Below are positions 37,950-49,635 of a stretch of 64,000 nt of DNA, piece by piece. This stretch comes from Symsagittifera roscoffensis (lineage: Eukaryota > Xenacoelomorpha > Acoela > Convolutidae). Numbering within the stretch: position 1 is the first letter of the stretch; each line of letters opens with the position of its first letter. Below the pieces are notes generated by a model that saw only the letters and a list, made by a program, of their open reading frames with translations, did no database searches and was not told the origin of the DNA. Location of the stretch: contig NC_087067.1 in NCBI RefSeq assembly GCF_963678635.1, forward strand, positions 11,825,716-11,889,715, in the 5' to 3' direction. The position numbers and the translations under genes were made by a program.

Positions 37950-40920
37950 ATTTCGAACTTTTAAATTTTCTTTTAATTCCCATTTTAAAAGCGTCATCTC
38001 GAAAACTTAAAGGGCCTCTGGAGAAATTTGGGGGCCAAATTTGCAACCACTGAGAGTCCCTGAGAGCACCCTACTATAGGGCTAGGAATCCAAAATTTTG
38101 ATTTTTTTTAAACCTAAGTTTCACAAAAAAAAATTGAAAAAAAAAGTCTTATCTCGGAAACTAAAAAGATTTGAGCATTCACATTAAGAGGCAAGATTTG
38201 AGACGCCTGGGTGTACGCTGACAATAAGGTTGTATCTTCATCAAGTTAGTAGTATCAAATTTTTTGAATTTCTTTGTAAAGTTCTTTGAGAAATTTTGAA
38301 AAAATCAAAAAAAGGTCACATCTCGGAAACTTAAAGCTTCTGAGCAGTCGCGTTTAGCAGTCGCATGTGGCAAGATTTGCTACTCTTTAGAGTACCCTTA
38401 CAACACCGAACTATAGCGTTGGGAAACTCAAATTTTGAAAACTAATTAATTTAAACTTTCTGAAAATTTTGAAAAAATCACAAAAAACGTCACCTCTCGA
38501 AAACTACAAAGAATTGAGCAACCATATTTAGAGGCGAGATTCGCAATCTTTGAGAGTTCTCTGACAGGACCTAACTACAGGGTTGGGAATTTTCAGATTT
38601 TTAAAGAATAATAATAATTTAAGTTTTCTGAAAATTTTCGAAAAAATCACAAACGTCATATCTCGAAAACTACAAAGAATTCAGCAGTCATAGTTGGAGG
38701 CGAGATTTGCAATCTTTGAGAGTACTCTGACAGGACCTAACTACAGGGTTGAAAATTTCGGATTTTGCGAAAAAAAAAATTAAAATAGGTTGTCTGAAAT
38801 TTTTTTGAAAAAACCACAAAAAACGTCATATCTCGAAAATTACTAGGATTTGAACAGTCATATTTGGAGGCGAGATTCGCGATCCTTGATAGTACTCTGA
38901 CAGTAATGGCACATGAAATCAACTTACTCCAAAAAATTTGAAAACAGCTGCAAGAACTGGCAAATAGGTTTTCGACGAATGAGCCTATCGGCAGCAAAAA
39001 TGATTTAAGTGAGCTTTTTAAACAAGTTGTTAGCCGGCAAGATTTGAGACGCCTGGGTGTACGCTGACAATAAGGTTGTATCTTCATCAAGTTAGTAGTA
39101 TCAAATTTTTTGAATTTCTTTGTAAAGTTCTTTGAGAAATTTTGACAAAATCAAAAAAAGGTCACATCTGGGAAACTTAAAGCTTTTGAGCAGTCGCGTT
39201 TAGCAGTCACATGTGGCAAGATTTGCTACTCTTTAGAGTACCCTTACAACACCGAACTATAGCGTTGGGAAATTCAAATTTTGAAAACTAATTAATTTAA
39301 ACTTTCTGAAAATTTTGAAAAAATCACAAAAAACGTCACCTCTCGAAAACTACAAAGAATTGAGCAACCATATTTGGAGGCGAGATTCGCAATCTTTGAG
39401 AGTTCTCTGACAGGACCTAACTACAGGGTTGAAAATTTCAGATTTTGCGGGAAAAAAAATTAAAATAAGTTGTCTGAAATTTTTTTGAAAAAACCACAAA
39501 AAACGTCATATCTCGAAAATTACTAGGATTTGAACAGTCATATTTGGAGGCGAGATTCGCGATCCTTGATAGTACTCTGACAGTAATGGCACATGAAATC
39601 AACTTACTCCAAAAAAATTTGAAAACAGCTGCAAGAACTGGCAAATAGGTTTTCGAAGAATGTTACAATTGATGAAAAACTAGAATGACGAACAAAATTG
39701 AATAAAATTTTTGTTTTCTTGTTTTAACTTGTTTGGAAGTTTTCAAAAGAGTCCTTGTGGGGTTGATTTTGAGCGTTTGCAAATCCATTGAGTCATCAAT
39801 CTCAAACATAACACTGGAACTTTCGAGAAAAAAAAATAGTTGAGTGAGCCGACACCCAGTCAGCCGAAAGTCGACCAAAAGTTTTCGGCAAAAAAAACTC
39901 ATCGGAAAAATTGCATTTTCCTCCAACATCGCATCCTTGATTTCTAAATTGATATTACATTCAAATTGTTATACACAATTGGACATTAAACCGACAAAGC
40001 TGAAATCTACAATCATAGAGCCAAAAATCATCAATCAGAAAAAAAAATTTGAAACCAAATTCTATAAATTTACATACAATGGTTGGGTTCTTTATATATA
40101 CAATTTACCAGTAGTAAGAAACAATATTAATTACACTTGCTTTTCAAGAAATTGAGCCTATTGGCAGCAAAAATGATTTAAGTAAGCGTTTTAAACAAGT
40201 TGTTAGCCGGAAATGGGTCTATATGTACACTAAAAATGAGGGGAGTCAAAAAAAATCTATTTTTAGTCATAACATTTTACGCACTTAAAAAATCTCTTTT
40301 CTTTTTTATTAGCCCCCGGCTCAGCTCCCACCTTTCAATCTTGGATCTTTTATTACCCATTCGGCCACTATCTTGAAAACTACAGAATTCAGCAGTCATA
40401 CTTGGAGGCGAGATTCGCAATCTTTGAGAGTACTCTGACAGGACCTAACTACAGGGTTGGGAATTTCAGATTTTGCGAAAAAAAATTTAAATAAGTTGTC
40501 TGAAATTTTTTTGAAAAAACCACAAAAAACGTCATATCTCGAAAATTACAAGGATTTGAACAGTCATATTTGGAGGCGAGATTCGCGATCCTTGATAGTA
40601 CTCTGACAGTAATGGCACATGAAATCAACTTACTCCAAAAAAGTTGAAAACAGCTACAAGAACTGACAAATAGGTTTTCGACGAAAGAGCCTATCGGCAG
40701 CAAAAATGATTTAAGTGAGCTTTTTAAACAAGTTGTTAGCCGGATGGGGCTAACATTTTACGTCATAATTGGTCATTACATTTTACGCACTTAAAAAAAT
40801 CTTTTTTCTTTTTTATAAGCCCCCGGCTCAGCTCCCACCTTTCAATCTTGGATCTTTTATTACACATTCGGCCACGGCTGCTCTTTAGAAAAAAATTGGC
40901 GTCTGTTGCGCAGAACGCTT
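37950..40920. repeat. degenerate satellite / nested tandem repeats
   Basis: Units of roughly 150-170 bp share ACGTCATATCTCGAAAA, GGAGGCGAGATTCGC, TTTGAGAGTACTCTGACAGG and CTAACTACAGGGTTG. Higher-order duplication is visible: a block with GAGCCTATCGGCAGCAAAAA occurs at about 38982, 40155 and 40687, and TTAGCCCCCGGCTCAGCTCC at about 40310 and again near 40815. Blocks around 39040-39650 repeat 38190-38980. Short open frames here are repeat artefacts. Confidence 0.85.
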
Positions 40921-40949
40921 TTTCGAAGTCAAGTCTTCTTTCGATTTGG

Positions 40950-41516
40950 TCGACGTGAAAAAAAAAAACTTTTTTTTTTCAAAATCCGCGCTCCTACTCT
41001 CCTGCTACTTTGACAATTTTTTTAGCCGAATGCAAAAAAAAAACAAAGCCAATAATAACTTTATATCCCAGTAGGGCGTGTCTTTGTAGTACCTGATTTT
41101 GAAGGGAAAAAACACACAAAACTCTACTAACCACTGTGACAAAAGTAAGGACATAAAATTATGCTTTCATTACAACCAGTAACACCTGAATATACTTTTC
41201 GAATTCAAATACTTTCAAGTCCAAATGACCTCTCAAGGGCAAAAAATTCTTAGCAGATATAAGTTTCAATTTGCTTCTGAATTTTTGAAAATATATCGGT
41301 CAGCTTTCACCGTCTGGTTACCTTCTAGTTACTCTCGCCTATCAAATAAAAAATGAATCTTCTAACAATAAGATTACTTTTCACTTCAACTTTCGACAAA
41401 AAAATCCCAGACCAAAGATGAATGCAACTTGAGATAGCAAATATTCTTCCATAAATTAAATGAAGTATTCAATTTTATGGTCTCGTCTCCAATATCTCCA
41501 AGGCAACTGGGTTCGT
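40950..41516. other. 3' flank of EIF5A
   Basis: No gene is seen. The EIF5A 3' UTR and polyadenylation site should lie here (minus strand); candidate AATAAA-like hexamers are too common in this AT-rich DNA to choose one. Confidence 0.4.
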
Positions 41517-41800
41517 CTACTTGGTCATTTCTTTAGTCGCAATGACCTGTTCTTCGCCGCACGCCTTCAACACTGTCACTATGAAATTACCATCCGATGC
41601 CGCGTTCTTATCCTTCACTTCTTTCAGGATTTCAGCCGACTTGTCAATCTTGAAGTTCTCCATCGAACCATCATCAGTCATCACCGAAACGAAGGCAGCG
41701 TCATCTTCCTCTTCCAGGTCGCAAAATTGGTAATCCTTTCGGAGTACATGGGGAACATTCATGTTGTGAGTGGAAGGGCAGATATCCTCTAACTTCTTCC
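41517..41800 (-). CDS. EIF5A: EIF5A coding exon 2
   Basis: The exon encodes the C-terminal OB-fold portion (residues 67-160) and stop codon TAG at 41519-41517. It is entered in phase 1 after acceptor TTCTAG. Confidence 0.95.
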
Positions 41801-42319
41801 CTAGAACGAATTCTTCATTCAGACATCAAATCATTTATAAGTGCTGGCTTGTTAATAACCCAGCTCAAAAAACGTTGACGATCTTTTTAACGTCTATCAA
41901 ATCGTATACAAAAAAAAACAAGTCAAATTTACATTTTTTCGAGCTGCCGCTTGATTATCTGCTAAATAGCGGGCTTGCAAAAAATCAAAATCAATTTAAT
42001 TTTATCCATATTTTTTACGTTCAACTTAAATTTTGCGGAAGGGTTAAAACAATCCTGATGCTTCCTGCACATTTGACATTTTTGTTTTTTTTACTTTAAA
42101 AATAAAAAAAAATCACTGACCGGTGAAAATATCAATCGCAACCATGTGCACCTTGGCATGGCCATGCTTTCCAGTTTTGGAAGTACTCATTTCCACAATT
42201 TTACATGGACGATCTTTGATCATGACAAATCCGTTCTTTCGCAGAGCACTGCATTGCATGGGATAGGTTTCCGATGCTCCTGCGCTGCCTCCCTCAAAAT
42301 CATGATCAATATCGGCCAT
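41517..42319 (-). CDS. EIF5A: translation initiation factor 5A (eIF5A), two coding exons
   Basis: Exon 42319-42121 encodes residues 1-66 plus one base. Donor GTCAGT and acceptor CTAG lead to exon 41800-41517, ending in TAG. The 160-residue product is normal length for the family. It begins [20 protein letters not shown] and contains the hypusination loop [14 protein letters not shown], with Lys51 as the expected hypusine site, then the OB-fold domain ([16 protein letters not shown]). The factor promotes translation elongation through proline-rich stretches and termination in the cytosol, after modification by deoxyhypusine synthase and hydroxylase. Four bases upstream of the ATG-containing codon context an acceptor (TTTCAG at 42328-42333) shows that a non-coding 5' exon lies further right; I could not place it. 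The key residues are intact, so the gene looks functional. Confidence 0.97.
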
Positions 42320-42327
42320 TTCGGTAA
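42121..42327 (-). CDS. EIF5A: EIF5A coding exon 1 (with 8 nt of 5' UTR)
   Basis: The acceptor is at 42328-42329. UTR bases TTACCGAA precede ATG at 42319-42317. It encodes the N-terminal SH3-like domain and hypusine loop. The donor is at 42120-42119. Confidence 0.93.
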
Positions 42328-42790
42328 CTGAAATAAAACTTATTCTTTTCCCCCAACTCATCCAAGTTAAAATGAATTGACAAAACATAGCCAACAGATA
42401 GTTCGAGTGTTAATGAATTCTTTAGTTTTGTCTCCAGTTCAAGCAAGTTGAGATGAATTGACAAAACCTAACACACAGATACTTCGAAGAAATTTAATAC
42501 GCTCAAGAACAAAAAATGTCGGGCGGAAATTGTTCCAAAAAAAGAACGAAAAAACGGATCCTTAAAATTTGACATTTCATTAATCGAAAAACCTTTATTC
42601 AAAACGTAATACTAGCCATGCAGCCATATCAACTTTATAAAAAAAGTCTTACTCGCAAATGCTCGACAGCAAATGTTTTGGAAATATGTTTTACTCGACC
42701 ACAGATGAGGCTTAATTGGTGTACCTTGCATCAGTATCCATAACCAGTACAATCACTAGACACATTTATATTCGACTTTTACGAATAAAT
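42328..42790. other. upstream of EIF5A, no gene seen
   Basis: The first intron of EIF5A (5' UTR intron) probably starts here. A family C-like CCAACAGATAGTTCG occurs near 42391. Nothing else is recognised. Confidence 0.35.
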
Positions 42791-43990
42791 TAGACGAGAG
42801 GCACGATCGAAGAAGAAGCGCCTATGGAACTACGAAAACAAAAAAAAGATCGAACACTTGAACTTAAAACGACTAGCGAACACCACCAACAACTTATTTT
42901 GCTACCTCTGCACAAAATCAAACACTACCAAAATCAAGTGCTTATGAGCATATAACTATCTCCAGACAAACGAAAGATCTGGAAAGAGGTCCTGATACAA
43001 AAAAAAATCAAAAACGGATGCGACAAAAAACATCTAATCATACGAAACCCGAAACTTCAGCAGTTAACTCTAAATAAAGCGACAACAAAAAACAAGACAA
43101 ATGGGATGGAAAAACGTCCCGGGATAACCAAAACAAGGTCTCGAAAGAAAATCTCCCTACAAATTTCATAAGTTTCAATGCTAGCAGCCTACTTGACATA
43201 GGCAGACAGATGTCATTTGCAAACGCAGTCCTAATGCACGACTACCAAGTGATCTACTTAATTGAAACTTAGCTAACACCTGCCGTACCCGACAACGCCC
43301 CTAAACCGATCCCACCTCAAGTAGAAGATTTTCTCGCATGCAAATTATAAAACTTAATTGAACGAATACATTTGTTGTTGTCCCAGTTATCTCATATGCG
43401 TCTCAGGTCTGGTATGCATTAAAATTTGAAATCAAAAAAAGACAACGAAAACTAACATTGTTGATAATAGAGCAGTGTATTGGCTACAGGTTACATGCTC
43501 TGAGACTACGCGCTCTGAAAATCTTACCTCTATCACTGAAATTAGAATCTCGTGTTGTGCTTTCCTTTAGGATCAGTTTAAAAATCAGAGCAGTGTATTC
43601 GAGCTCACTAAATACTCGACTTCAAACAGCACACACAAACTTTTGGACGAGAGCAAGACTATTAAATCTAAGTTACAAACATTTTCGCGACAACCCGTCA
43701 AAGAAACAATTGTCAGAACGTTTCTTCTACTTCCTCTCGACATGTACACCTGGCATGTACTGTGCTCCTGCAGATTAACAAGTCCACCAAAAACTAAAGC
43801 CAGTTGGCAAATGAATTATTCACACGATCCAGGTACCCCTACTCATAGAGACCGACTACTCTTTTTTCAATGTTTTACCCGCTATATAAATTACAAATCC
43901 AAAAAACTGAAAAAAAAACACTATTTGGATACAGTATTTTTGACATTACCTTGGTCTTTTAATGATGCACGTTATTTTTTGATGTAGAAC
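42790..43990 (+). pseudogene. decayed, internally deleted non-LTR retrotransposon
   Basis: The first part (42800-43150) has a lysine-rich frame like an ORF1 tail (TKNKTNGMEKRPGITKTRSR). It runs into an endonuclease start reading FNASSLLDIGRQMSFANAVL and YLIET*LTPAVPDNA, matching the N and ET.L motifs of APE-type endonucleases. From about 43380 the frame jumps to a region reading like the LINE RT C-terminus (LIIEQCIGYRLHALRLRALK, PLSLKLE). Most of the endonuclease and the RT core are missing, and stops and shifts are present. CR1/Jockey-like is my best guess. Confidence 0.55.
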
Positions 43991-44502
43991 GCTGGCCCAT
44001 TAAAATTCAGCCGACAGCTACCGTTGTAGAAAGTTTGACATATAAGACAAGTTATTCGACCTTTTGATTCATTCCTTTAATCAAATCAATTATGTAATCT
44101 CGATTTTTTTTATATTGGTAGCAAATTAAATCTAGCAGACCATATTCAGTATTTATTTCATGTCTTAGGCTTCAAGGGCGATAAGATATGATATTTTCAG
44201 TTGATTTGTAGTCGAAGGTAATTGATATCACCAATTTTGTTTATTATGAGCTTTCGAGTCAACTCTAATCATATAAGAAACCTACTCATCAAAAGAAAAT
44301 GTCAATCTGATCATTCAGCTTGCAAAACCACTCCTCTGGAATAAATTGTTTTCGGCTATCAGGAAGCACCGCTCCGTGGCACGCCAAAATCCAGTCATTG
44401 AAACAAGATAAAGTATACTTATATCAAGAGAATGAACCTCTCGCAATGGACTACGTCGAGCACGTCTCATCTAATTCAGTAAATACGAAAATTCACAAAG
44501 AT
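43991..44502. other. no gene seen
   Basis: This is AT-rich DNA between the LINE remnant and a dispersed repeat. A short frame around 44302-44400 (LAKPLLWNKLFSAIRKHRSV) may be another transposon scrap but cannot be assigned. Confidence 0.3.
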
Positions 44503-45562
44503 AGCCAGTTACTGTGCAAGTAGCACAGAATGTTCCGACCGTATTCTTAAAAAATACCACAAAAGTTTTTTTTCAATTTAGTGTCGTTTTTTTGCGTGGC
44601 GTGATTTAAGGATCTAAACGAAAAACTAGAGCTTAGGCATATTTGACATTTATAGTAACAAATTCAATTTGGTCAATAATTTTTGTGGAAAAATGACTAA
44701 AAAAAACTTCAAAAAATCAAAAAAAATCAACTTTTGCAACTTTTTGAATTTCAAAAAGGCGTTGAAAAACTCAAAAAAAACCAACTTTTTAATAGGAATC
44801 AGGGGCGGATCTAGGATTTTCTCGAGGGGGGGGGGGGCGGATTTTCAAAAGAATTTCGAAAATTTTGTCGACCTTTTTTTCTTTAGGTCGACCAAATTGA
44901 TTTTTCGAGCTCTACTATTTTGGCTAAATTTTCTGCGCCGCAGGCAAATTTTTGAAAAAACAGTCAAAAAAGCCGTTTTTGGGCACTTTTTGAAAAATTT
45001 TGACAAAAAAATTGCGTTTTTTTGGCGCGCGGTCCCCCTCAAAGTTAGTATATATTGGCGCCGAAGGCGCCTTTAGAAAAATTTAAGGGTCGGTCGGCCA
45101 AAAATGGATTTCTGAAAAAGTATCAAAGGGGGACCCTTTGGGTCGGCAGGGGGTTGAATCCCTGAGGGGGGCGTCCGCCCCCCCCCCCTAAATCCGCCCC
45201 TGATAGGAATAACTAAGTCTTCACGGCTTAAATAAGGCTATTGTAAGCTACTAAATGAACTAATGTAAGCCTGCTCGCTCGCTTTATTCGCTCGAATTTA
45301 CATTAAAAACCAAAAAATTTTAAACCTAACTGACTCTCTAAAAAGTCAAAAAATTTACACCTAAAACAAATAAGTTTTTCTCGATACTGAGACAAGTTTT
45401 TGAAAAATTTTCAAATTTCGTTCAAATCACGACTGAAAGGGCTTTAATATTGTATATCATTCGACCCATTTCGATGATTATTTGTGGTACCTGATTTTGC
45501 GTTGAAATAAAGCACACCCGAATAAAAATTCCTCCCCATTTTTCGAATGGACGGAACAACCA
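44503..45562 (+). repeat. dispersed repeat family B, interrupted by a hAT MITE
   Basis: The repeat starts GATAGCCAGTTACTGTGCAA then AGCACAGAATGTTCCGACC, and ends CACCCGAATAAAAATTCCTC then TTCGAATGGACGGAACAACC. A second copy with the same ends is at 46556-47000, and a related inverted end at 10060-10110 (GTTCCGACCATGTGAAAAAT, GGGGAGGAACTTTGTATTCG). The element at 44800-45202 is inserted inside it. Confidence 0.5.
44800..45202. mobile_element. hAT-type MITE with perfect 8-bp target duplication
   Basis: Terminal inverted repeats CAGGGGCGGATCTAG and CTAAATCCGCCCCTG bound a 403-bp non-coding element. It is flanked on both sides by ATAGGAAT (44792-44799 and 45203-45210). An 8-bp duplication and CAGGGGCGG ends are typical of hAT non-autonomous elements. 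G- and C-runs lie just inside the ends, and an internal GGCGCCGAAGGCGCC occurs near 45056. It has no transposase. Confidence 0.92.
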
Positions 45563-45833
45563 ATTCAACTTGATGCCGTTTGAGCAAGCAAACAAATATT
45601 CAAAAGGTAAACACTCAATCAAAGCAGCCACAGAAAATTAGACCGTTCGATTAAAAAATTAGCAGTGCCACAGAAAGATATTTGCAGCAGCGTCAAATGT
45701 ACCAATAACGACAAAAGAAAAAAAAAAACAAACAACTGAAGCTTTTAATCAATTTAGACGCTAGGTATCGATCGATCGCTTGCAAGACTTGAGTTATATA
45801 CAATAAAGTGCACTGATGTAGGAACTGAAATGT

Positions 45834-46064
45834 TCACTGATCAGGTAAAGTTGGCGCGTAATTAGGACGACAGCCGTTTAGACCACACTGAGGGGACCAG
45901 TTTAGACTACCTTGATAACAAAATTCATTTAAATTATTCGAGAAACACGGCAGGTACTTCGTCGTTTGATTTTCAGAACAAACATAAGCATGGCTGAGAC
46001 TGCCACTGCTTGTCCTGAAAATTTTTAGTCTTTGAAAATCAGGTAATAAATTTAAAAAATCCAT
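45834..46064 (-). CDS. uncertain small cysteine-containing ORF
   Basis: The frame has 76 codons starting ATG. The second half reads SENQTTKYLPCFSNNLNEFC then GLNGCRPNYAPTLPDQ, with five cysteines and an acceptor-like TTTTCAG in its first half (upstream of ACAAGCAG). It could be a terminal exon of an unmodelled gene or chance. No family recognised, no signal peptide seen. Confidence 0.15.
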   Translation of the reverse strand: MDFLNLLPDFQRLKIFRTSSGSLSHAYVCSENQTTKYLPCFSNNLNEFCYQGSLNWSPQCGLNGCRPNYAPTLPDQ

Positions 46065-46374
46065 TTGGATCGAAAATAGTTATTTCCTGAAAATAGAATT
46101 TCGCGCGCCGGATAACGGTGTTTTTTATGGATCAAGCGGTGCACGCTCTTGAGATCTGAGCTGAGCCGGGCAAAAGCCGATTAAAGGACGGCACAAGGGA
46201 TAGACCATTGATAAATTTGGGCGACGAGTCAGTCAGAACTTTATTGTGGGTAATCGGGTGAAGGAAGAGCTAAACTTCGTACCGAAACATACGGTACAAG
46301 ATATTTCAATTAATTTAATTTCCTTGCTAATATTGATAGGACAGATAAAACAAAACACATATAGTTTTAATAGT

Positions 46375-46556
46375 TTTAACTGATGAAAATATTCAAAACT
46401 AATGAAACTCTTCTATATTTAAACGTGATGAAACCATTCTAAATTCAAAACTGATGAAACTAATCTAAATTTAAAACTGATGAAACTATTCTAAATTTAA
46501 AACTGATGAAACTAATCTAATTTCAAACTGATGAATCTACTCTAAGTTTTAACAAG
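46375..46556. repeat. minisatellite, about 26-28-bp unit
   Basis: About seven imperfect copies of ACTGATGAAACTATTCTAAA-type units lie in tandem, the central ones nearly identical. Non-coding. Confidence 0.9.
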
Positions 46557-47000
46557 GATAGCCTGTTGCTGTGCAAGTATCGCAGAATGTTCCGAACTAC
46601 CAACATTTCATAAAAAAACTTTAGGTAACATTTCATAAAAAAACTACCAACATTTCTTCAAATAAAAACTACAAAACAAAGAGTGACTAGAGAAATAGGA
46701 AAACGAGTAAAAGAATAGTAAAGTAGGATTAATCGACGTCATTTGTTTCTAAAAAAAAGGAACGACACAAAACTTGTGTTCTTGCACAATAAATATTTTG
46801 TAGAAAGCCTTTACTGTCAAGGAATAACTACATAAAACATCCAAAACTAGTTATCGCTAAGTAAAATGAAGTTTTCTTAGCCTGAAACAAAGTTGAATTA
46901 TCATATAACAAACATCAGTACTCAATCGCCTTATTACTCACGTTAAAAAAATCAAAATGGACCCGAATACAAAATTCCTCACCATTTTAATGGCCGAAAG
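46556..47000 (+). repeat. dispersed repeat family B, second copy
   Basis: The copy starts GATAGCCTGTTGCTGTGCAA and CGCAGAATGTTCCGAACTAC. It ends GGACCCGAATACAAAATTCC and CATTTTAATGGCCGAAAG. Ends match 44503-45562, the interior is shorter. Confidence 0.45.
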
Positions 47001-47612
47001 AAAAACTTCCTTTGAAGTTTTCCTAAGCATAATTAGATTTTAAATAACTAAGTTTTATACTAGGTTGTTTTATTCTCCAATGCTCCAAATGGAATAAAAA
47101 ATCATTAGAAACAAAAGAAAATTTCCATTCAGGTATTCCGTCGTTAAGTGCACGAAAAAACTGCCAGATCTTAATGCAAAATAACCTTATGGTCCATCTG
47201 AAATTCTGGCATGAGCTCTGAAATAATGATGGGAAGAAATCTATACAAATCCAACTTTACTAATTGGGAAAGCGTTCTTGCACAAACTCATAGAGATAAT
47301 AATCATGAGGATCCATAAACATAAAAAATGAAAGACCGCCTTTTATCTAACAACCTGCTAAGCAACAATTAGTTCGGATTCCAATTTCTAATGCATCAAA
47401 TGAAGCTACCTAAAGCTGCAGAGAATCGTTTAGAATAGTTTAATTGATATGTTTTGATCGTTACTAGATCTCGCAAAGCAATCGATTCCATTGATAATAG
47501 CTTAATTTAACAGATAAAGTTCTTCCACCTTTTCTTCAAGACTAGTTTAAGAACAAAGAAAGATTGCTTTTATTCCTCAGTGATCCTCGTACAAGCAGCT
47601 CTTGCATAATCT
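47000..47612. other. no gene seen
   Basis: This is AT-rich DNA without recognised features, ending where the tandem duplication begins. Confidence 0.35.
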
Positions 47613-48235
47613 TCAGGGGTTTATGAACAAAGAAAGAGGAAAACAAAGAACAAGAAGCTGTAAAAGACCCAGGTAAAATCTATCGCTTTTCTTTAAACTT
47701 GCTCTGTAGCTTTTGAGGTTTAATTATCATGGAGCAGCGGAGTAAATTGATAGAATTGTACGGATTAACTTGGTTAAGAGAACTCATTTCTTTCTTGCTT
47801 TTGTAGCTTCTGAGGTTTAATTATCTTGGAGCGGCAAAGCCAGTAGAAGAAGATTTCCTCAAAAATGCCCCCCACAACCCGCCGTAAAGGCACAACATCA
47901 ATGTGATCCCGTTTTTGTTGCCTTAGCAACTATCTGTTCAAGACTAGTTCAAGAACGAAGAAAGAGGAAAACTAAGAACAAGAAGCAGTAAATACCCAGT
48001 TAAAATCTGTCGCTTTTCTTTAAACTTGCTGTGTAGCTTTTGAGGTTTAATTATCTTTGAGCGGCGGAGTGAGTTGATAGAATTGTATTGATTAACTTGA
48101 TAAAGAGAACTCATTTCTTTCTTGCTTTTGTAGCTTCTGAGGTGCAATTATTGTGGAGCAGCGAATTAGGATTGAAGTGATTCTAAATTTCATTTTTTCT
48201 TGCTTTGTAGCTTCTGAGGTTTCATTATCCCGAAG
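47613..48235. repeat. imperfect tandem duplication, about 320-bp period
   Basis: Blocks GAACAAAGAAAGAGGAAAAC, TCGCTTTTCTTTAAACTTGC, GTAGCTTTTGAGGTTTAATT and GAGAACTCATTTCTTTCTTG occur at 47622-47842 and again at 47951-48160. A third partial block (TTCTTGCTTTGTAGCTTCTG) is near 48199. Non-coding. Confidence 0.85.
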
Positions 48236-49620
48236 GGTTTCTTCAGGATGTTTCTGGTATTCGGGTAGGATCCTAGACCACTGTCAGTAACGTTTTTTCA
48301 GAGGCCGTCAAAAGTGTAACAGTCGCCTACTTAAGTCACATATAAGGTTAAAGAAAAATAGGCCCTATTACCATTGGCTCAAGAGTCACGGACACTATTT
48401 CTTGTGTTTTTCTACCTCGAACGGTCGGAGCCAATTCGGTTCACTTGCGACATGAGACTACAACCCTCGTTAAAGCTTAAAGGCCACTACCAAAATACCC
48501 CGCCACTCTAGAAATTAAGAACGTCCCCATACTTAGGTCTCATAATACCCAAAATACGCGAAAGCCGTTAAAAACAGGGTCGGAACGGAACAGTCTATAC
48601 AGTTACTTTTTAATAGACAGTGGAACTTTGATCCATTTCAGATGGATCAACCTAAAACTCTCCTTACCTCAATGTGCCATTCTGCCAGATGACACAGCAT
48701 AACCTTCCCGCGACAGAAAAAAAAGTGACTAAAGGCCTTATGAACAGAAAAGTGTTGCGACGGAGGGTCAGAATGTTCTAGAATTTTTATTTTTAAAATT
48801 TCGATCGGAAGAAGAACATTTCTGAGAAATAGAAAAAAGACGGCCATTTTGAATAAAAAAGACGAAAATCAGAACAACGATAGAAATTGTGAAGAACGGC
48901 TGTATCAGAGACAGAAAAACACGGAGCCTCTTATCGTGGCAATAACACACGATAAGGACCTTAGTGACAGATATTTGTGGAGACGGAGGCTTCAGTGGGG
49001 GGAAGAGAAATACCACGGAACCCTCCCGGGACACGAAATATAGGAGATAAGAGTGTTATCTCAAGAAAATCACGGGAGCGGAGGCTTGGTCCCCCAGAGA
49101 CTGTTATATGTGAAGGGACTGGGTAAACTAACTATAACAGCTGCTGTAATGTCCTAGATCTTAATTAAACACCGATATTATTTGATATTTCAGGACATGA
49201 GTAGATAGAAAAAGGAAAGGGTCAATCCATCTCCAATGGATTTAATATAAAACTGTCACACAAAAACATATAAAAATAGGTTGTTCGAGCCGTGTTTTTA
49301 ATGACAATCACGTAGTCTGAGGATCCGAGACTCAGCTATGTGGTTGTGTTCGCATGCAAACGAAAGCTGATCAAAAGTCGTTTGACTGATGGCCTAAAAA
49401 TGGTAACTTTTTACTTTGCCCTAAACAGACCAGAAAATCAACTGGCAAGGTCGAGACGGTGAAAAACGAGTAGAATTAAGGTAACTGACGCCTGCCAGTC
49501 GTTGATAGGTACTTTTTCTACGCTCCGTCGCTGTGTGATATTTGGGCGAATGTTACATAGACGTTTTTATGGCGCTCCTGGGTGGGCCTGTTAAAGGCAT
49601 GAAACCATCATGATCAGCAA
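48236..49620. other. boundary region upstream of the large gypsy-like element
   Basis: Base composition shifts toward G+C here, without a recognised gene. Two similar short blocks (GATCCATTTCAGATGGATC at 48629 and AATCCATCTCCAATGGATT at 49222) are about 590 bp apart. The left end of the large element may lie in this stretch, but the matching 3' LTR is outside the window, so I could not place it. Confidence 0.35.
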
Positions 49621-49635
49621 GCGTTTCAGCGACGT

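Noticed and set aside
37950-40920. CRISPR-like spaced repeats
   Set aside because: Repeat units are long, imperfect and without unique spacers, and the sequence is eukaryotic; it is a satellite.
41460-41792. Plus-strand 110-codon frame overlapping EIF5A exon 2
   Set aside because: Antisense shadow of the conserved EIF5A coding exon.
44669-45076. 135-codon plus-strand frame
   Set aside because: It runs through the hAT MITE and its flank; lysine/phenylalanine runs come from A/T homopolymers.
48647-49043. Overlapping small frames on both strands near the left boundary of the large element
   Set aside because: No motif or family pattern; both strands open by chance.
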